Assembly: GCA_001730015.1 (NCBI GenBank)
Contig: MDLA01000144.1
Coordinates: forward strand, 1-49,180
Origin: Chromatiales bacterium (ex Bugula neritina AB1)
GTDB lineage: Bacteria; Pseudomonadota; Gammaproteobacteria; Granulosicoccales; Granulosicoccaceae
Direction: 5' to 3'
Length of the DNA stretch: 49,180 bases
In this document: positions 26,592 through 36,083 of the stretch, piece after piece
Layout: each line of letters opens with the position of its first letter
How positions within the stretch are numbered: position 1 is the stretch's first letter
Made by a program: the position numbers and the translations under genes
Notes under the pieces: model-generated
The model's database searches: none
What the model was told of the DNA's origin: nothing
Seen by the model: only the letters and a program-made list of their open reading frames with translations

Positions 26592-28979
26592 ATGCGGTGT
26601 TTAGCAAAAATATCCGCCCTCATTCTGGGCCTGCTGTTATCCCTCCCGGCCCATGCAAACGCGTTGGCACTGAGTTTAACAACGCCCACAGATACGGCAA
26701 AAGATACGACAAAAAATGCAGACCTTGTTTCTGAACTGATTTCCGCTGCAGAAAGCAATGGCATGCGCGTCATCGTAATCGAAAATACGACATCGCAGGG
26801 TACGTCCGGCAATTCAGAAACACCGCGAACCAATGCGATGGAGCTGCTCCCTCCCGGCGCTACCTCACTGATGCAGATTCAGACTGAGGTTATTGCGTTT
26901 CGCGAGACACTCAAAGGAAAGCTAGCGCAACTCCCGGCGGCCATCGCCGCAACAGAAGCCGCGTTGCGAAAGAAAAGCCCGTCCGGAACCCTGCGCCCTT
27001 ATGTGCGGGCATTGTACTGGTCTGTGCTGCTGCTGATATTCGGCGCTCTGCTCGAACGCGAACTCTACATTAAACGCATAGTCCGGCGCTGGCTGGAACC
27101 TGACCTCAAAGACAACCCCAAAGGCTACATTGAAAAAATACCGGTACTGATCAAACGCGCTTTACTGAAGGTTGTCGGCGTTATTGTATCCATGGTGGTG
27201 GCATTTTTTACCGGGTCGATGATGTTTTCAGATGTCCCCCCCGAATCCATACAATTCACTATCGCCGTCATTTACATCGGCTACGCCGCCTGCCGGTTGC
27301 TGAGCATCATATGGCGCATGATTCTGGCTCCGTATCTTTCGCGGTATCGCATTCCTCACATAGCAGACAAAAGTGCACGCACACTCTATCACTGGCTATG
27401 GCTTGTATCGTCAATCAATGTGATCGTCATAATGATCAGCATCTGGCTCGGTGAGCTCGGTGAGGAGAGCCACATTACAGCGGTCCTTACTTCTGTTTTT
27501 GGCGCTGTCGTTGCGATCGCTAATATCATTATGGTGGTGGCCAATCGCAAGGTTTTGTCATCGGCTATATGCAATGGCAAAAAGTTTATCGAGGCAAACC
27601 CGGTTCCACGCCTGTTGTCTAGAATCTGGTTGCCGGCGGCGATCAGTTATTTTGTATTTTCATGGCTCGAAATGACCTACCGTGTCGTGCTCGACAAACC
27701 GATATCAACACCGCTGATCGCCGGCGCTTACGGAATCCTGATCTCCATTTTATGTGTATACGGTCTGATCAATTATTTCATCGAACGCTTTTTTCAACGC
27801 GAAAAGCGCTATGTCACACTTCCCCCTGAAGAAACCACCAGTACCAGTGAATCTACTGAAACTCCCTCGACAATAGAAACAACTGATACCGGAGAAGCAG
27901 CTGAGGACGCACCGACCGACACCGTCATCAATCACCAGACTTTGTCGACCTACGAAGATCTGGCGCGTCGGGTCGCGAGTATTTTGTCTATTCTGGCCGG
28001 TCTTTGGGCACTGACAAAAATCTGGAACGTCAACAATCCGCTGATGCAAACCTCATCGTTTGAACGTGGACTCGACGGCATCGCGATTCTATTTTTCGGG
28101 TACATTATTTATCACATTGTTCGCATCTGGATAGACAATAAAATACAGGAAGAAGGCGGCGATATCTCACTTGCACCCGGTGATGAGGGGGGCGCAACCG
28201 GAGCAAGTCGGCTGGCAACACTACTACCGCTTTTTAGAAATTTTATGCTGGTTGTAATTTCGCTTTCAGTAATTTTCAGTGCACTGCTGGAAATGGGTAT
28301 CAACGTCAGCCCCTTGTTCGCCAGCGCCGGGGTTGTAGGGCTGGCTATAGGGTTCGGCGCGCAAACTCTCGTGCGCGATATTTTCTCCGGTGCTTTTTAT
28401 CTCTTTGACGATGCGTTTCGGCGCGGAGAATACGTTGATATAGGCGATGTCAAAGGCACCGTTGAAAAAATTTCTGTGCGCTCTTTTCAGCTGCGCCACC
28501 ATCTGGGCCCCTTGCACACCATACCGTTCGGGGAAATACAATTCCTGACCAACTATTCGCGTGACTGGGTCATGATGAAGCTGCCACTACGTCTCACCTA
28601 CGATACAGATCCGGAAAAAGTTCGTAAGCTGATCAAAAAACTGGGGCAGCGGCTCATGGATGACCCGATCATCGGCGATACTTTTCTACAGCCGCTGAAA
28701 TCTCAGGGAGTCCTTGAGATGGTCGATTCAGCAATGATCGTTCGCGTGAAGTTTATGGCGAAACCAGGCGACCAGTGGGTGATACGCAAACGGGTGTTTC
28801 AGGAGATAAGAGATTTGTTCGAACGTGAAGGCATCAAGTTTGCCCATCGGGAAGTCACCGTACGCCTTGCAGGTGATACACCTCAGAACCTGTCGGAGCA
28901 GCAGACTCGAACCGTTGCCGCCGCCGCCCTGAATGACGAACTCGAAGACGAACCACCGAGCTCTGGCGATGATCGATAA
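26592..28979 (+). CDS. MscS-family mechanosensitive channel with extended N terminus
   Basis: A 795-residue inner-membrane channel. The first 24 residues form a signal peptide (ending PAHANA). A periplasmic segment with a short coiled region extends to about residue 135. About eight hydrophobic segments follow, with an acidic, Thr/Ser-rich loop (TTSTSESTETPSTIETT) near residue 420. The MscS core lies at about 565-650: SAGVVGLAIGFGAQTLVRDI (pore helix), YLFDDAFRRGEYVDIGDVKG and TIPFGEIQFLTNYSRDW. The C terminus is the cytoplasmic vestibule domain. Large MscS proteins of this type release solutes upon osmotic downshock. Ribosome-binding site AAGGA lies about 12 bases before the ATG. It overlaps the FkbM gene by 11 bases. 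Confidence 0.93.
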   Translation: MRCLAKISALILGLLLSLPAHANALALSLTTPTDTAKDTTKNADLVSELISAAESNGMRVIVIENTTSQGTSGNSETPRTNAMELLPPGATSLMQIQTEVIAFRETLKGKLAQLPAAIAATEAALRKKSPSGTLRPYVRALYWSVLLLIFGALLERELYIKRIVRRWLEPDLKDNPKGYIEKIPVLIKRALLKVVGVIVSMVVAFFTGSMMFSDVPPESIQFTIAVIYIGYAACRLLSIIWRMILAPYLSRYRIPHIADKSARTLYHWLWLVSSINVIVIMISIWLGELGEESHITAVLTSVFGAVVAIANIIMVVANRKVLSSAICNGKKFIEANPVPRLLSRIWLPAAISYFVFSWLEMTYRVVLDKPISTPLIAGAYGILISILCVYGLINYFIERFFQREKRYVTLPPEETTSTSESTETPSTIETTDTGEAAEDAPTDTVINHQTLSTYEDLARRVASILSILAGLWALTKIWNVNNPLMQTSSFERGLDGIAILFFGYIIYHIVRIWIDNKIQEEGGDISLAPGDEGGATGASRLATLLPLFRNFMLVVISLSVIFSALLEMGINVSPLFASAGVVGLAIGFGAQTLVRDIFSGAFYLFDDAFRRGEYVDIGDVKGTVEKISVRSFQLRHHLGPLHTIPFGEIQFLTNYSRDWVMMKLPLRLTYDTDPEKVRKLIKKLGQRLMDDPIIGDTFLQPLKSQGVLEMVDSAMIVRVKFMAKPGDQWVIRKRVFQEIRDLFEREGIKFAHREVTVRLAGDTPQNLSEQQTRTVAAAALNDELEDEPPSSGDDR

Positions 28980-29793
28980 ACACATCGACGCGGAGTCATT
29001 TATTGAGTCCAGCAGCAGCTTTCATCAGCGCGGAATTGACAAAGAGGGCAAGTCCTACAAGCAACGCTCTCACCGGGAATTGATTTCCGTTTTTTTCAAT
29101 TTCATCGATCAGGCATCGGTAACTACCGCCCTTGAAATAGGGGCCTTTCAGGCGGAAATGTCACGACGCTTTGTAAACAGCGCTCACTCACGAAAAGCGC
29201 TCGCTGTTGAAGCAAACCCCTATAACTTTGATAAATTCAAACACCAGCTTCAGGCCGAAGGAATTATCTACCATCACGCTGCTGTACTGGATCAGGACGG
29301 CCCCTGCGAGCTGCAGCTGCACGTTACTGATCTCGATATTAAAAACGGCTACATCCGGGGAAATAACTCTATACTGGAAAGCGATGCGCGCCCGCACACC
29401 AAAGCGGTTACCGTACCCGGAACCACACTTGATTCATTGCTCGGTAATTACGTTAAGTCTAATTCGTTTCCAGATCCGGTCACTTCTCACCCGGTTCTAT
29501 GGATCGATGTTGAAGGCGCACTTGATCTTGTTATCAAAGGCGGCTCGCAGACCATCTCCAACAGCCGGCTTATTTTTGCCGAAGTGGAAACGCAGCAATT
29601 GTGGAACAATCAGGCCACCTTTTCTGATATTACCGCACTGCTGGATCCGCTCGGGTTTTTCCCTTATCTGCGCGATTGCGAGTACGAGCCAGAGCAATTC
29701 AATGTAATTTTTGCTCATCGCAATTATACGGACACAGCGCTTCTGGAAAAACTGGCATCAGGCTATTCCGGGGCATTACAAGCTGCCGCTTAA
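28969..29793 (+). CDS. FkbM family methyltransferase
   Basis: A protein of about 274 residues. The SAM-binding start TTALEIGAFQAEMSRRF is followed by ALAVEANPYNFDKFKHQL, then NNSILESD and the FkbM hallmarks VPGTTLDSLL and VLWIDVEGALDLVIKGG, ending LIFAEVETQQLW. FkbM-type enzymes O-methylate sugars, polyketides or other metabolites. The start ATG 28969 overlaps the mscS stop region and has GAG about eight bases upstream; an in-frame ATG at 28933 lies deeper inside mscS without a ribosome-binding site. Overlap with mscS implies coexpression. Its place among glycan genes suggests methylation of a sugar, which is inference. Confidence 0.87.
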   Translation: MIDKHIDAESFIESSSSFHQRGIDKEGKSYKQRSHRELISVFFNFIDQASVTTALEIGAFQAEMSRRFVNSAHSRKALAVEANPYNFDKFKHQLQAEGIIYHHAAVLDQDGPCELQLHVTDLDIKNGYIRGNNSILESDARPHTKAVTVPGTTLDSLLGNYVKSNSFPDPVTSHPVLWIDVEGALDLVIKGGSQTISNSRLIFAEVETQQLWNNQATFSDITALLDPLGFFPYLRDCEYEPEQFNVIFAHRNYTDTALLEKLASGYSGALQAAA

Positions 29794-29820
29794 CCCACCA
29801 GAAAAAGATTTCAATAGCCC

Positions 29821-29847
29821 TGCAGCATTTTCTACCCTGATGCTGCA
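29821..29847 (+). terminator. Possible terminator of the mscS-fkbM transcript
   Basis: Stem TGCAGCA / TGCTGCA (7 bp, perfect) with a 13-base loop, 27 bases after the stop, followed by TAAAATTT. The T-run is poor. Confidence 0.35.
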
Positions 29848-30148
29848 TAAAATTTCGAGTCCAGGAGCTTATAGAGCTGCATAATAGGCGCTGCACGGAG
29901 TTTTTACTGGATTGGGCCAAGTCACTCTAAATGATATGCAGGAAAAACGAGTACAGCGCCTTAGCCCGCATTATTCAGGGGGTGGCGAGGTTATCGCGCG
30001 GACTTTACTTATTATTCACGGCCAGGGTTTTCACAGTGGGTTTTCTTCTCGCGTCGAATACTTGCTGATATTTGCAAGAGAAAAAATTCTCTGTGGAATC
30101 AAAGATCAAGTGAGATTCCGTCAATCCCGTGAATAATTCGGGTTAAAT

Positions 30149-30187
30149 GCTGCTATAGCAGCAGCGCAGCGGTTCCGGGCCGGAACC
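30149..30187. repeat. Two adjacent perfect palindromes
   Basis: GCTGCTATAGCAGC (30149-30162) and GGTTCCGG-G-CCGGAACC (30171-30187). They sit about 30 bases beyond the GNAT-like gene's stop and could terminate or stabilise its transcript, but neither has a T-run. Confidence 0.6.
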
Positions 30188-30218
30188 TTATGCAACACCA
30201 GGGTCTGCAAGCAAGATT

Positions 30219-31109
30219 CTAGTCAAGCTTCTGATCAAGCAATTGCAGCTCGCTATAGAGATGATCAACCTCATAGGGCTCCACTCGCTGTGAGCTATAA
30301 AGACGTGGCACGGGTAATTCTTCACGCACGGCATCTCCGTTAAGCTCCAGCACAAACCGGCCATCTGCCGCCAGCACGGACGGAATGCCGTCCGGCAATA
30401 AGGTGTCTGCGAGCCGCGGCGCATGTATAGAAAAATGCATCAGATCACCTGCGTACATCAGGTCATACCAGGTAACGTGTTCCGCTTTTCTTTTAATCGA
30501 AAAAAACAGCAGGGTTTCCTTTCCACCTGCCACCAGCAGATACGGCATCAGCGGTTGCGACGCCATATCGTCTAGCAGCACCTGCTCGTGTCTTGCAAGC
30601 CGTGATCTGATTATTGCCGGATCAGCTACGATCTCCAGCGGCCTACCTCCACCAGATGTTTTTCGCCACACATAACGATGATCCTCCAGTACCCGCATAC
30701 CCACACCGTCCTGAATTGCAAGCGGCTTGGGGGAATTGGTCAGTGTTGCGTAAGTCATCATCGGGTCTGCTATGGAGGATGCGAGCATTTCACGCCCCAG
30801 CCCCATACCCCGCAATGATCTGTCCAGATACCAGGAGCTCATACTAACCATGCGTTCGCTGCGCAGCCCGGCCTGCACGCTGCCGAGCAGGCGGTCAGAA
30901 TAAACCATGCCGCAAAAACCCAGTACCTGCCCGTCTGCCTCAACCACACGACCGAAATCAGGCTTTTCTTCAAGCCATTCATAGGTCATCAGGTTGCGCC
31001 AGCGCTCGAGCGGAATTCTGGGATTCATTTTTGTATGCAGCAACGAGCAGATACCTTCTATATCATCCGCTGTCGCGTTACGAACGTAGGCGTTGCTAAC
31101 TCCGCTCAT
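30219..31109 (-). CDS. GNAT-like N-acetyltransferase domain protein
   Basis: A 296-residue protein, last gene of the ABC-importer operon. The N-terminal half resembles a GNAT acetyltransferase: NATADDIEGICSLLHTKM, then VLGFCGMVYSDRLL, and the acetyl-CoA loop region SSWYLDRSLRGMGLGREML (R-x-x-G-x-G). The C-terminal half (about 160-290) has no family I recognise and may be a second degenerate GNAT fold, as found in some two-domain members. The start ATG overlaps the upstream deacetylase stop as ATGA (31106-31109), so the two are coupled. A deacetylase and an acetyltransferase in one transcript suggests acyl exchange on a sugar; that is inference. Confidence 0.72.
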   Translation of the reverse strand: MSGVSNAYVRNATADDIEGICSLLHTKMNPRIPLERWRNLMTYEWLEEKPDFGRVVEADGQVLGFCGMVYSDRLLGSVQAGLRSERMVSMSSWYLDRSLRGMGLGREMLASSIADPMMTYATLTNSPKPLAIQDGVGMRVLEDHRYVWRKTSGGGRPLEIVADPAIIRSRLARHEQVLLDDMASQPLMPYLLVAGGKETLLFFSIKRKAEHVTWYDLMYAGDLMHFSIHAPRLADTLLPDGIPSVLAADGRFVLELNGDAVREELPVPRLYSSQRVEPYEVDHLYSELQLLDQKLD

Positions 31110-31882
31110 AATTGGTCACAGAAAAGTGGTGGTATTTTCGTACACCAACGCGCTGCAGCATGCTGATTAACTCGTTGCACCAGCTTCTCACTGAATGCCC
31201 AGCCTTCTTCATCGAGATCGATGTGATGGGTCAGATAACCGGTAGGCTCATCCACGTCTGCCTCTGCATTGCGCCGAGCACGCAAATGATCCACCAGCTG
31301 ATTAATTGTTTTACTTTCCCCCCGAAAGCACGCACCGGTTTTCCAGCGGATTGGATCGCAATGGGAATTCACCACGGAAAAACCAGACGAATGAGCTTCA
31401 GTATCCCGCGGCCCGAATCTGGATACGCCGCAATAACCTCTGTCTGACAAACAGGGAATAAGCGCAGGATCGAGCCGGTTCCATGGCGGCACAATTACCG
31501 GAATAAAACGCTCACCGAACAGTGTTCTGAGGATTACATGGCCCTGTTCAAGTTCTTCCAGAACCACTTCTGCATCGCGGTGCAGACCAAGCTCCCAGGC
31601 GCCAAGCCCCTGCCCCCGCGGTGCATGATTAATATGCGCATAGCCATGCTGTGCCACAGCAACATGTGGAGCGGACTCAACAACCGACGCCAGAGCCTTT
31701 TCCGCGTTCGCCGGAACCACAGCCAGTAACAAGCCGGTGGTTCCGGTAATAGAAATCAAACGGTCAAGTTTTGGCCCAGGCGCAATAGCATCATCATCAC
31801 GCCACCAGAAATCAGCAGTGTCACCATTTCGTGCCCACGCATCCAGCTCGTGGTCAAGTACTAACCAGGGGTCATAATCCAT
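31106..31882 (-). CDS. Atypical polysaccharide deacetylase-family protein (copy 2)
   Basis: A protein of about 258 residues, paralogous in motif order to the one at 20103-20861: FWWRDDDAIAP, VAVAQHGYAHINH, VIVPPWNRLDP. There is no signal peptide, so a cytoplasmic location is likely. Metal-binding Asp and His positions are retained, so the protein may be active. The ATG at 31882 is preferred to a TTG two codons earlier. It follows the second permease gene by 28 bases and overlaps the GNAT-like gene by four, placing it in the importer operon. It might trim an acetyl group from an imported oligosaccharide, or the operon may have a different substrate altogether. Confidence 0.8.
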   Translation of the reverse strand: MDYDPWLVLDHELDAWARNGDTADFWWRDDDAIAPGPKLDRLISITGTTGLLLAVVPANAEKALASVVESAPHVAVAQHGYAHINHAPRGQGLGAWELGLHRDAEVVLEELEQGHVILRTLFGERFIPVIVPPWNRLDPALIPCLSDRGYCGVSRFGPRDTEAHSSGFSVVNSHCDPIRWKTGACFRGESKTINQLVDHLRARRNAEADVDEPTGYLTHHIDLDEEGWAFSEKLVQRVNQHAAARWCTKIPPLFCDQL

Positions 31883-31910
31883 AACCAACCGTAATCACGC
31901 TCTGAGAAAG

Positions 31911-33065
31911 CTAGTTCTGATAAGGGTCCAGGGCATCCCGCAGCCCGTCACCCAGAAAGTTAAACGCCAGCACCACCAGAATGATCGGAAGCATCGGAAT
32001 GGCTGTCCACGGGTAGATTTCTATGGCGGCCAGATTTTGTGCATCGTTTAGCATCACACCCCAGCTTACTGCCGGTGCACGTAAGCCAAGCCCTAAAAAT
32101 GACAGCGCGGTTTCGCCGAGTATCATCGCTGGTATAGATAACATGGCACTGGCAATTAAATGGCTGGCGAAATTCGGCAACATATGTCTGGCGATAACTC
32201 GTGAAGGACGCGCCCCCATCATCTCGGCAGCCTGCACGTAATCTTCTTCCCGAAGACTTAGAAATTTAGCTCGCACCGCACGCGCAAGCCCAGGCCAGTC
32301 GAGCAAACCAAGAATTATAGAAATAATAAAAAAGACAGCAACGGGCCCCCAATGTGACGGTACTGCCGCTGATAACGCCAGCCACAATGGCAACTCTGGC
32401 AGCGATCTCAGTACTTCGATCAGGCGCTGGATGGCCCAGTCGGTTCTGCCGCCGAAATAGCCGGCCAGACTACCGAAACCTATCCCGAGCGCAAAAGACA
32501 CACAAATTCCGATAATACCCACCGTCAGCGACAATTGCGCACCGTACAGAATACGCGAAAATACATCTCGCCCGAGTCGATCAGAGCCGAATAGAAACAC
32601 CGTTGCGTCATCCGGTGCACAAAAAAGGTGGCGGGTCGATTTAATCAACCCGAACACCCGATACTCACCGCCGTGGCAAAAGAACTCCAGCTTTACCGGT
32701 ACGGATTCATCTTCTGTATAGGTCCAGCGAAAATTCTCGAGATCTGCCACACCCTCGGTGCGATAGACATGTGCCCCGATATAATCACCATTGTGAAAAA
32801 ACGATATCGATTGCGGCGGCGCATAGAGGTGATCGGCATCGCGCTCCTTAGCAGTATAGGGCGCTATAAATCCGGCAAATGGAAGTAACAGATAAGATAA
32901 AAATAGAAAGATCCCTGAGACTAAACCCAGCTTGTGCTTTTTAAACCGACGCCAGATCAGCAGCCATCGGGGTGCATCAAGCTCCGGATGCTCCAGCTCG
33001 TTCTTTTCTTTATCGGGTGAGTATGGCGCATCGTCGAGATAGCGCCCGTCTGGAAGAATGCTCAT
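31911..33065 (-). CDS. ABC importer permease, OppC/DppC/YejE type
   Basis: A 384-residue inner-membrane permease. The N-terminal OppC_N segment lies at about residues 30-75 (WRRFKKHKLGLVSGIFLF), followed by a periplasmic region of about 75 residues with two Cys (FFCHGG, LFCAPDD), then FGSDRLGRDVFSRILYGAQL and the BPD_transp_1 domain. The EAA-loop equivalent is EDYVQAAEMMGARPSRVIARHMLPN. LGETALSFLGLGL and FNFLGDGLRDALDP at the end are typical. The large periplasmic insertion before GSDRLGRD resembles YejE-type permeases. It starts at an ATGA overlap with the OppB-type gene. The substrate could be an oligopeptide or an oligosaccharide, because this transporter family handles both. Confidence 0.92.
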   Translation of the reverse strand: MSILPDGRYLDDAPYSPDKEKNELEHPELDAPRWLLIWRRFKKHKLGLVSGIFLFLSYLLLPFAGFIAPYTAKERDADHLYAPPQSISFFHNGDYIGAHVYRTEGVADLENFRWTYTEDESVPVKLEFFCHGGEYRVFGLIKSTRHLFCAPDDATVFLFGSDRLGRDVFSRILYGAQLSLTVGIIGICVSFALGIGFGSLAGYFGGRTDWAIQRLIEVLRSLPELPLWLALSAAVPSHWGPVAVFFIISIILGLLDWPGLARAVRAKFLSLREEDYVQAAEMMGARPSRVIARHMLPNFASHLIASAMLSIPAMILGETALSFLGLGLRAPAVSWGVMLNDAQNLAAIEIYPWTAIPMLPIILVVLAFNFLGDGLRDALDPYQN

Positions 33066-34105
33066 CGTTCTCGCGCACCAAATCTGATACGCGGATCAAG
33101 CAATACCAGTAATACATCCGACACCATCGTGCCAATCAGAGTCAGGGCCGCCACAAACAGCAGCACAAACGCTGCTAGAAATTGATCCTGTGATTTAAGT
33201 GCGGCCAATAGCGCAGGTCCAATGGTCTGCAGCCCCAACACAACCGACACCAGTACGGAACCTGAAATCAGTGAAGGAATCAAGTTGCCTATATCTGCGA
33301 CAAACGGATTAAAGGCCACGCGCAACGGGTATTTGGTAAGCAGCCTGGCAGGCGGTACACCTTTGGCCCAGGCCGTTGTTACGTAGGGTTTATTGAGTTC
33401 ATCCAGCATATTGGCACGCAACCGCTGCATCATGGCAGCGGCACCGGCAGTACCTATCACAAACGTTGGCACGATTAAATGCAGCAGCACCGACTTTATT
33501 TTATCGAAGCTCATTGGCTGCCCTTCATATTCTGCTGCCATCAGGCCGCCGATCGGCAAATCAAAGTACTTGTGACCGTAATAAAAAAGTATAAGCGCCA
33601 GCAGAAAGTTCGGCGTGGCCAGCCCCAGATAACCCACAAAAGAGGAAACGTAGTCGATCCATGTTCTGGATCGGGCCGCCGCCAGCACACCCAGAGGAAG
33701 CGCGACCAGATAAACAAAAATCACCGCTACAAGATTGACTAGAATAGTCATCCACATGGCGCTGCCTACAACCTCTGCCACCGGCTTGTTAAATTCGAAC
33801 GACCAGCCGAAATCCCCCTGAAGAATACCGGCAAATCCATGCGGCCCGGGCCACACGCCCAGCCAGATCAGATATTGTTCCGGCAGTGGGCGATCCAGCG
33901 CATACTCATGGCGCAGAAACTCCGCCTTGGCCACACCGGATTCCTGACCGGTCGATCGAAGTTCAGCAATCTGGTTACTGAGATAATCACCGGGCGGTAA
34001 ATTTATAATAATAAAAACCAATGCTGAAACCAGCAGCAAGGTTAGTATCATGGTTGCCAGACGGCGTATAGCAAAACGAGCAATTTCCATTATCGATTCT
34101 GCCAT
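33062..34105 (-). CDS. ABC importer permease, OppB/DppB/YejB type
   Basis: A 347-residue permease with six predicted helices. The N-terminal IRRLATMILTLLLVSALVFIIINLPPGDYL segment is typical of the family (shown here only in part by LVFIIINLPPGD). The EAA-like loop is ELNKPYVTTAWAKGVPPARLL, and the end is VSDVLLVLLDPRIRFG. The short region LPPGDYLSNQIAELRSTGQ resembles permeases of alpha-galactoside and related sugar importers in Rhizobiales, from memory, so a carbohydrate substrate deserves consideration alongside peptides. The gene is preceded by the substrate-binding protein (25-base gap) and followed by the OppC-type permease. Confidence 0.92.
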   Translation of the reverse strand: MAESIMEIARFAIRRLATMILTLLLVSALVFIIINLPPGDYLSNQIAELRSTGQESGVAKAEFLRHEYALDRPLPEQYLIWLGVWPGPHGFAGILQGDFGWSFEFNKPVAEVVGSAMWMTILVNLVAVIFVYLVALPLGVLAAARSRTWIDYVSSFVGYLGLATPNFLLALILFYYGHKYFDLPIGGLMAAEYEGQPMSFDKIKSVLLHLIVPTFVIGTAGAAAMMQRLRANMLDELNKPYVTTAWAKGVPPARLLTKYPLRVAFNPFVADIGNLIPSLISGSVLVSVVLGLQTIGPALLAALKSQDQFLAAFVLLFVAALTLIGTMVSDVLLVLLDPRIRFGARER

Positions 34106-34130
34106 CCAGCCAGTGTAGATTTAGCATCCA

Positions 34131-36083
34131 CTACATTGATTCTTCTGTGTCGAAATAAAATTCATCGGGCCGATGTATGCCAAAATGCGCTCCGGGCTGC
34201 CAGGCCCACAGCGCAGTCTCCGGTACATTTCTCAATTGTCTGGAGACAACAATCGGCTGGGGAGTTTCGGCAACCATGCCAATACCAAACAACTGGTCGG
34301 CGTGAATTTTGAGCATCGCCTCCCAGACACGTCTGCGTTCTTCATCGGAGCTGGCTGTCACCCACTCCTCAGAAAGTCGCATCAGTTGCCTGGCTTCTTC
34401 TATGTCGGGTGGTTCGCCGGCTTTACCGCCCGTTTGATGGTACTGCCCCCACATCGGCCAGGCAAAAAACTCCTGCTGTGTGGGTGCAAGATAGGCCGGT
34501 GAAGTATTCGCCGTAGGGATTCCGTTATCCCAACCAAACCAGACAGAAGCCATACTGGCACCTGAATTTACATGCATTCTGAGAATATCTCTGTCGAGCG
34601 GCCGCATTACCAGCTCTATCCCGAGGTCTCGCCAGGTATCAACGGTAATCTGCAGGGCGTTTTCTACTTCCTGGCGCTCTCCTGCTGTTTCTATAATCAG
34701 CCGAAGCGGGCGACCATCGGGCAGTAATCGGATACCGTCTCCCTGACGTTCGGTCAGTCCAATTTCATCAAGCAGGGCATTGGCATATTCCAGATCAAAG
34801 CTTGACCAGGCAGATTGATACTCAGGCGTGTGTAACGGACTGGCCGACAGGCAACTCATTCCGCCTTCGACACCCAAACCAAAATAGAGCGCCCGGTTTA
34901 TCATGCGGCGATCTATCCCGAGGGACAACGCTCGCCTGAACCGGATATCCCGTAGAATTTTCCTCCAGACCGGATCGGCAAAGTTCAGGTTTGGATAAAT
35001 CGCCATTTGCGAGGCAGAGCCATTAGACCAAAGCAACACCCGGTAATTACCGCCATCAACCTCTCCTTTTTTCAATATAGAAACATCACTGAAATTAAGG
35101 CCACGTGCCTGCAAGTCTGCCTCACCTGCGTTTGATTTCGCAGGTATAAGCCCACCACCGACAATACTCATTTCTACTTTGTCAATATAGGGCAGCTGTG
35201 TGCCACGCTGATCGACCCGGTGATAATACGGATTGCGCACAAAAATCCGCCGGTTCTTGCTGCTATCTGCAGAGGTAATCCACGGTTGTAAAGTGGGTAA
35301 GTCCGGATTGTCAAACTTGTACATGTTATCAAGCTTGTTATGTAAAGAATTCCAGCTTCGTACCCGTTTGGCTTCAACGGCTTCTGCCAGTTTGTCTGGG
35401 TCAGCATAGCGCTGGTGATATTGCTCCAGATAGTGCCGCGGCCGGAAAATAAATGGCGGTCGCGCCTGCGCCAGCAACGGTAGAAAATACGGGTTCGGTT
35501 GCTCCCAGGCATAGACAACCGTATGCGCGTCCGGGAAGGTAACGGTTGGAAGTGCACCATTTACCCGCATGAATTGCGGTGGCCCGGCAGGCGCCAGATC
35601 CGGATTATTAGCTACATCGGTCCACCAGTATTCAAAATCGGCCGAGGTAAACAGATGACCGTCTGACCACCGGTGGCCCGGCCGCAAACGCAGGGTGAAT
35701 TTCCTGCCTTCTACTACTTCGTAGCTTTCCAGAATATCCGGAGCCAGTGAATAATCCCGATCATGAATAACCAGCCGTGCGTAGCCGAGCACAACCATTT
35801 GCCGGATATCTTTGGAGCGTGAAACCATGGTTCGCAGCGTCCCCCCCTGCTTGCCGTACTTTCTGCCACCTGCTTTTAAATCAACCACCAGCGGAACTTC
35901 AGGGACTCTATCGACCACCGAAGGCAGTTCACCGCTGGCGACTTGCTCGCTCAGCAAATCACTTTCCTGCAGATTGGCTAACAGACTGGTATTCGCGGAA
36001 ACCTGAACCGTCGGCAGCAGCAATAGACAACAAAAACAGTATCGCAAAATCCGTAGAGTAAACACAGCTTTGCAGTTACGCAT
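34131..36083 (-). CDS. ABC importer substrate-binding protein, family 5
   Basis: A 650-residue periplasmic binding protein of the SBP_bac_5 class, with a signal peptide at residues 1-31 (ending VQVSA). The core shows SLAPDILESYEVVEGRKFTL, LRPGHRWSDGHLFTSADFEY, IRFRRALSLGIDRRMINRAL and YANALLDEIGLTERQGDG. At about 620 mature residues it is large, like YejA and some oligosaccharide-binding members, rather than the 500-540 of OppA or DppA. The start overlaps the ATPase stop by eight bases. The binding pocket cannot be read from sequence, so the ligand is uncertain. Confidence 0.93.
   Translation of the reverse strand: MRNCKAVFTLRILRYCFCCLLLLPTVQVSANTSLLANLQESDLLSEQVASGELPSVVDRVPEVPLVVDLKAGGRKYGKQGGTLRTMVSRSKDIRQMVVLGYARLVIHDRDYSLAPDILESYEVVEGRKFTLRLRPGHRWSDGHLFTSADFEYWWTDVANNPDLAPAGPPQFMRVNGALPTVTFPDAHTVVYAWEQPNPYFLPLLAQARPPFIFRPRHYLEQYHQRYADPDKLAEAVEAKRVRSWNSLHNKLDNMYKFDNPDLPTLQPWITSADSSKNRRIFVRNPYYHRVDQRGTQLPYIDKVEMSIVGGGLIPAKSNAGEADLQARGLNFSDVSILKKGEVDGGNYRVLLWSNGSASQMAIYPNLNFADPVWRKILRDIRFRRALSLGIDRRMINRALYFGLGVEGGMSCLSASPLHTPEYQSAWSSFDLEYANALLDEIGLTERQGDGIRLLPDGRPLRLIIETAGERQEVENALQITVDTWRDLGIELVMRPLDRDILRMHVNSGASMASVWFGWDNGIPTANTSPAYLAPTQQEFFAWPMWGQYHQTGGKAGEPPDIEEARQLMRLSEEWVTASSDEERRRVWEAMLKIHADQLFGIGMVAETPQPIVVSRQLRNVPETALWAWQPGAHFGIHRPDEFYFDTEESM

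Larger units (their letters stand above)
29794..30218. other. Intergenic region between convergent fkbM-like and GNAT-like genes
   Basis: About 425 bases with no supportable gene. It contains a terminator-like hairpin and two exact palindromes, listed separately. Confidence 0.55.
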
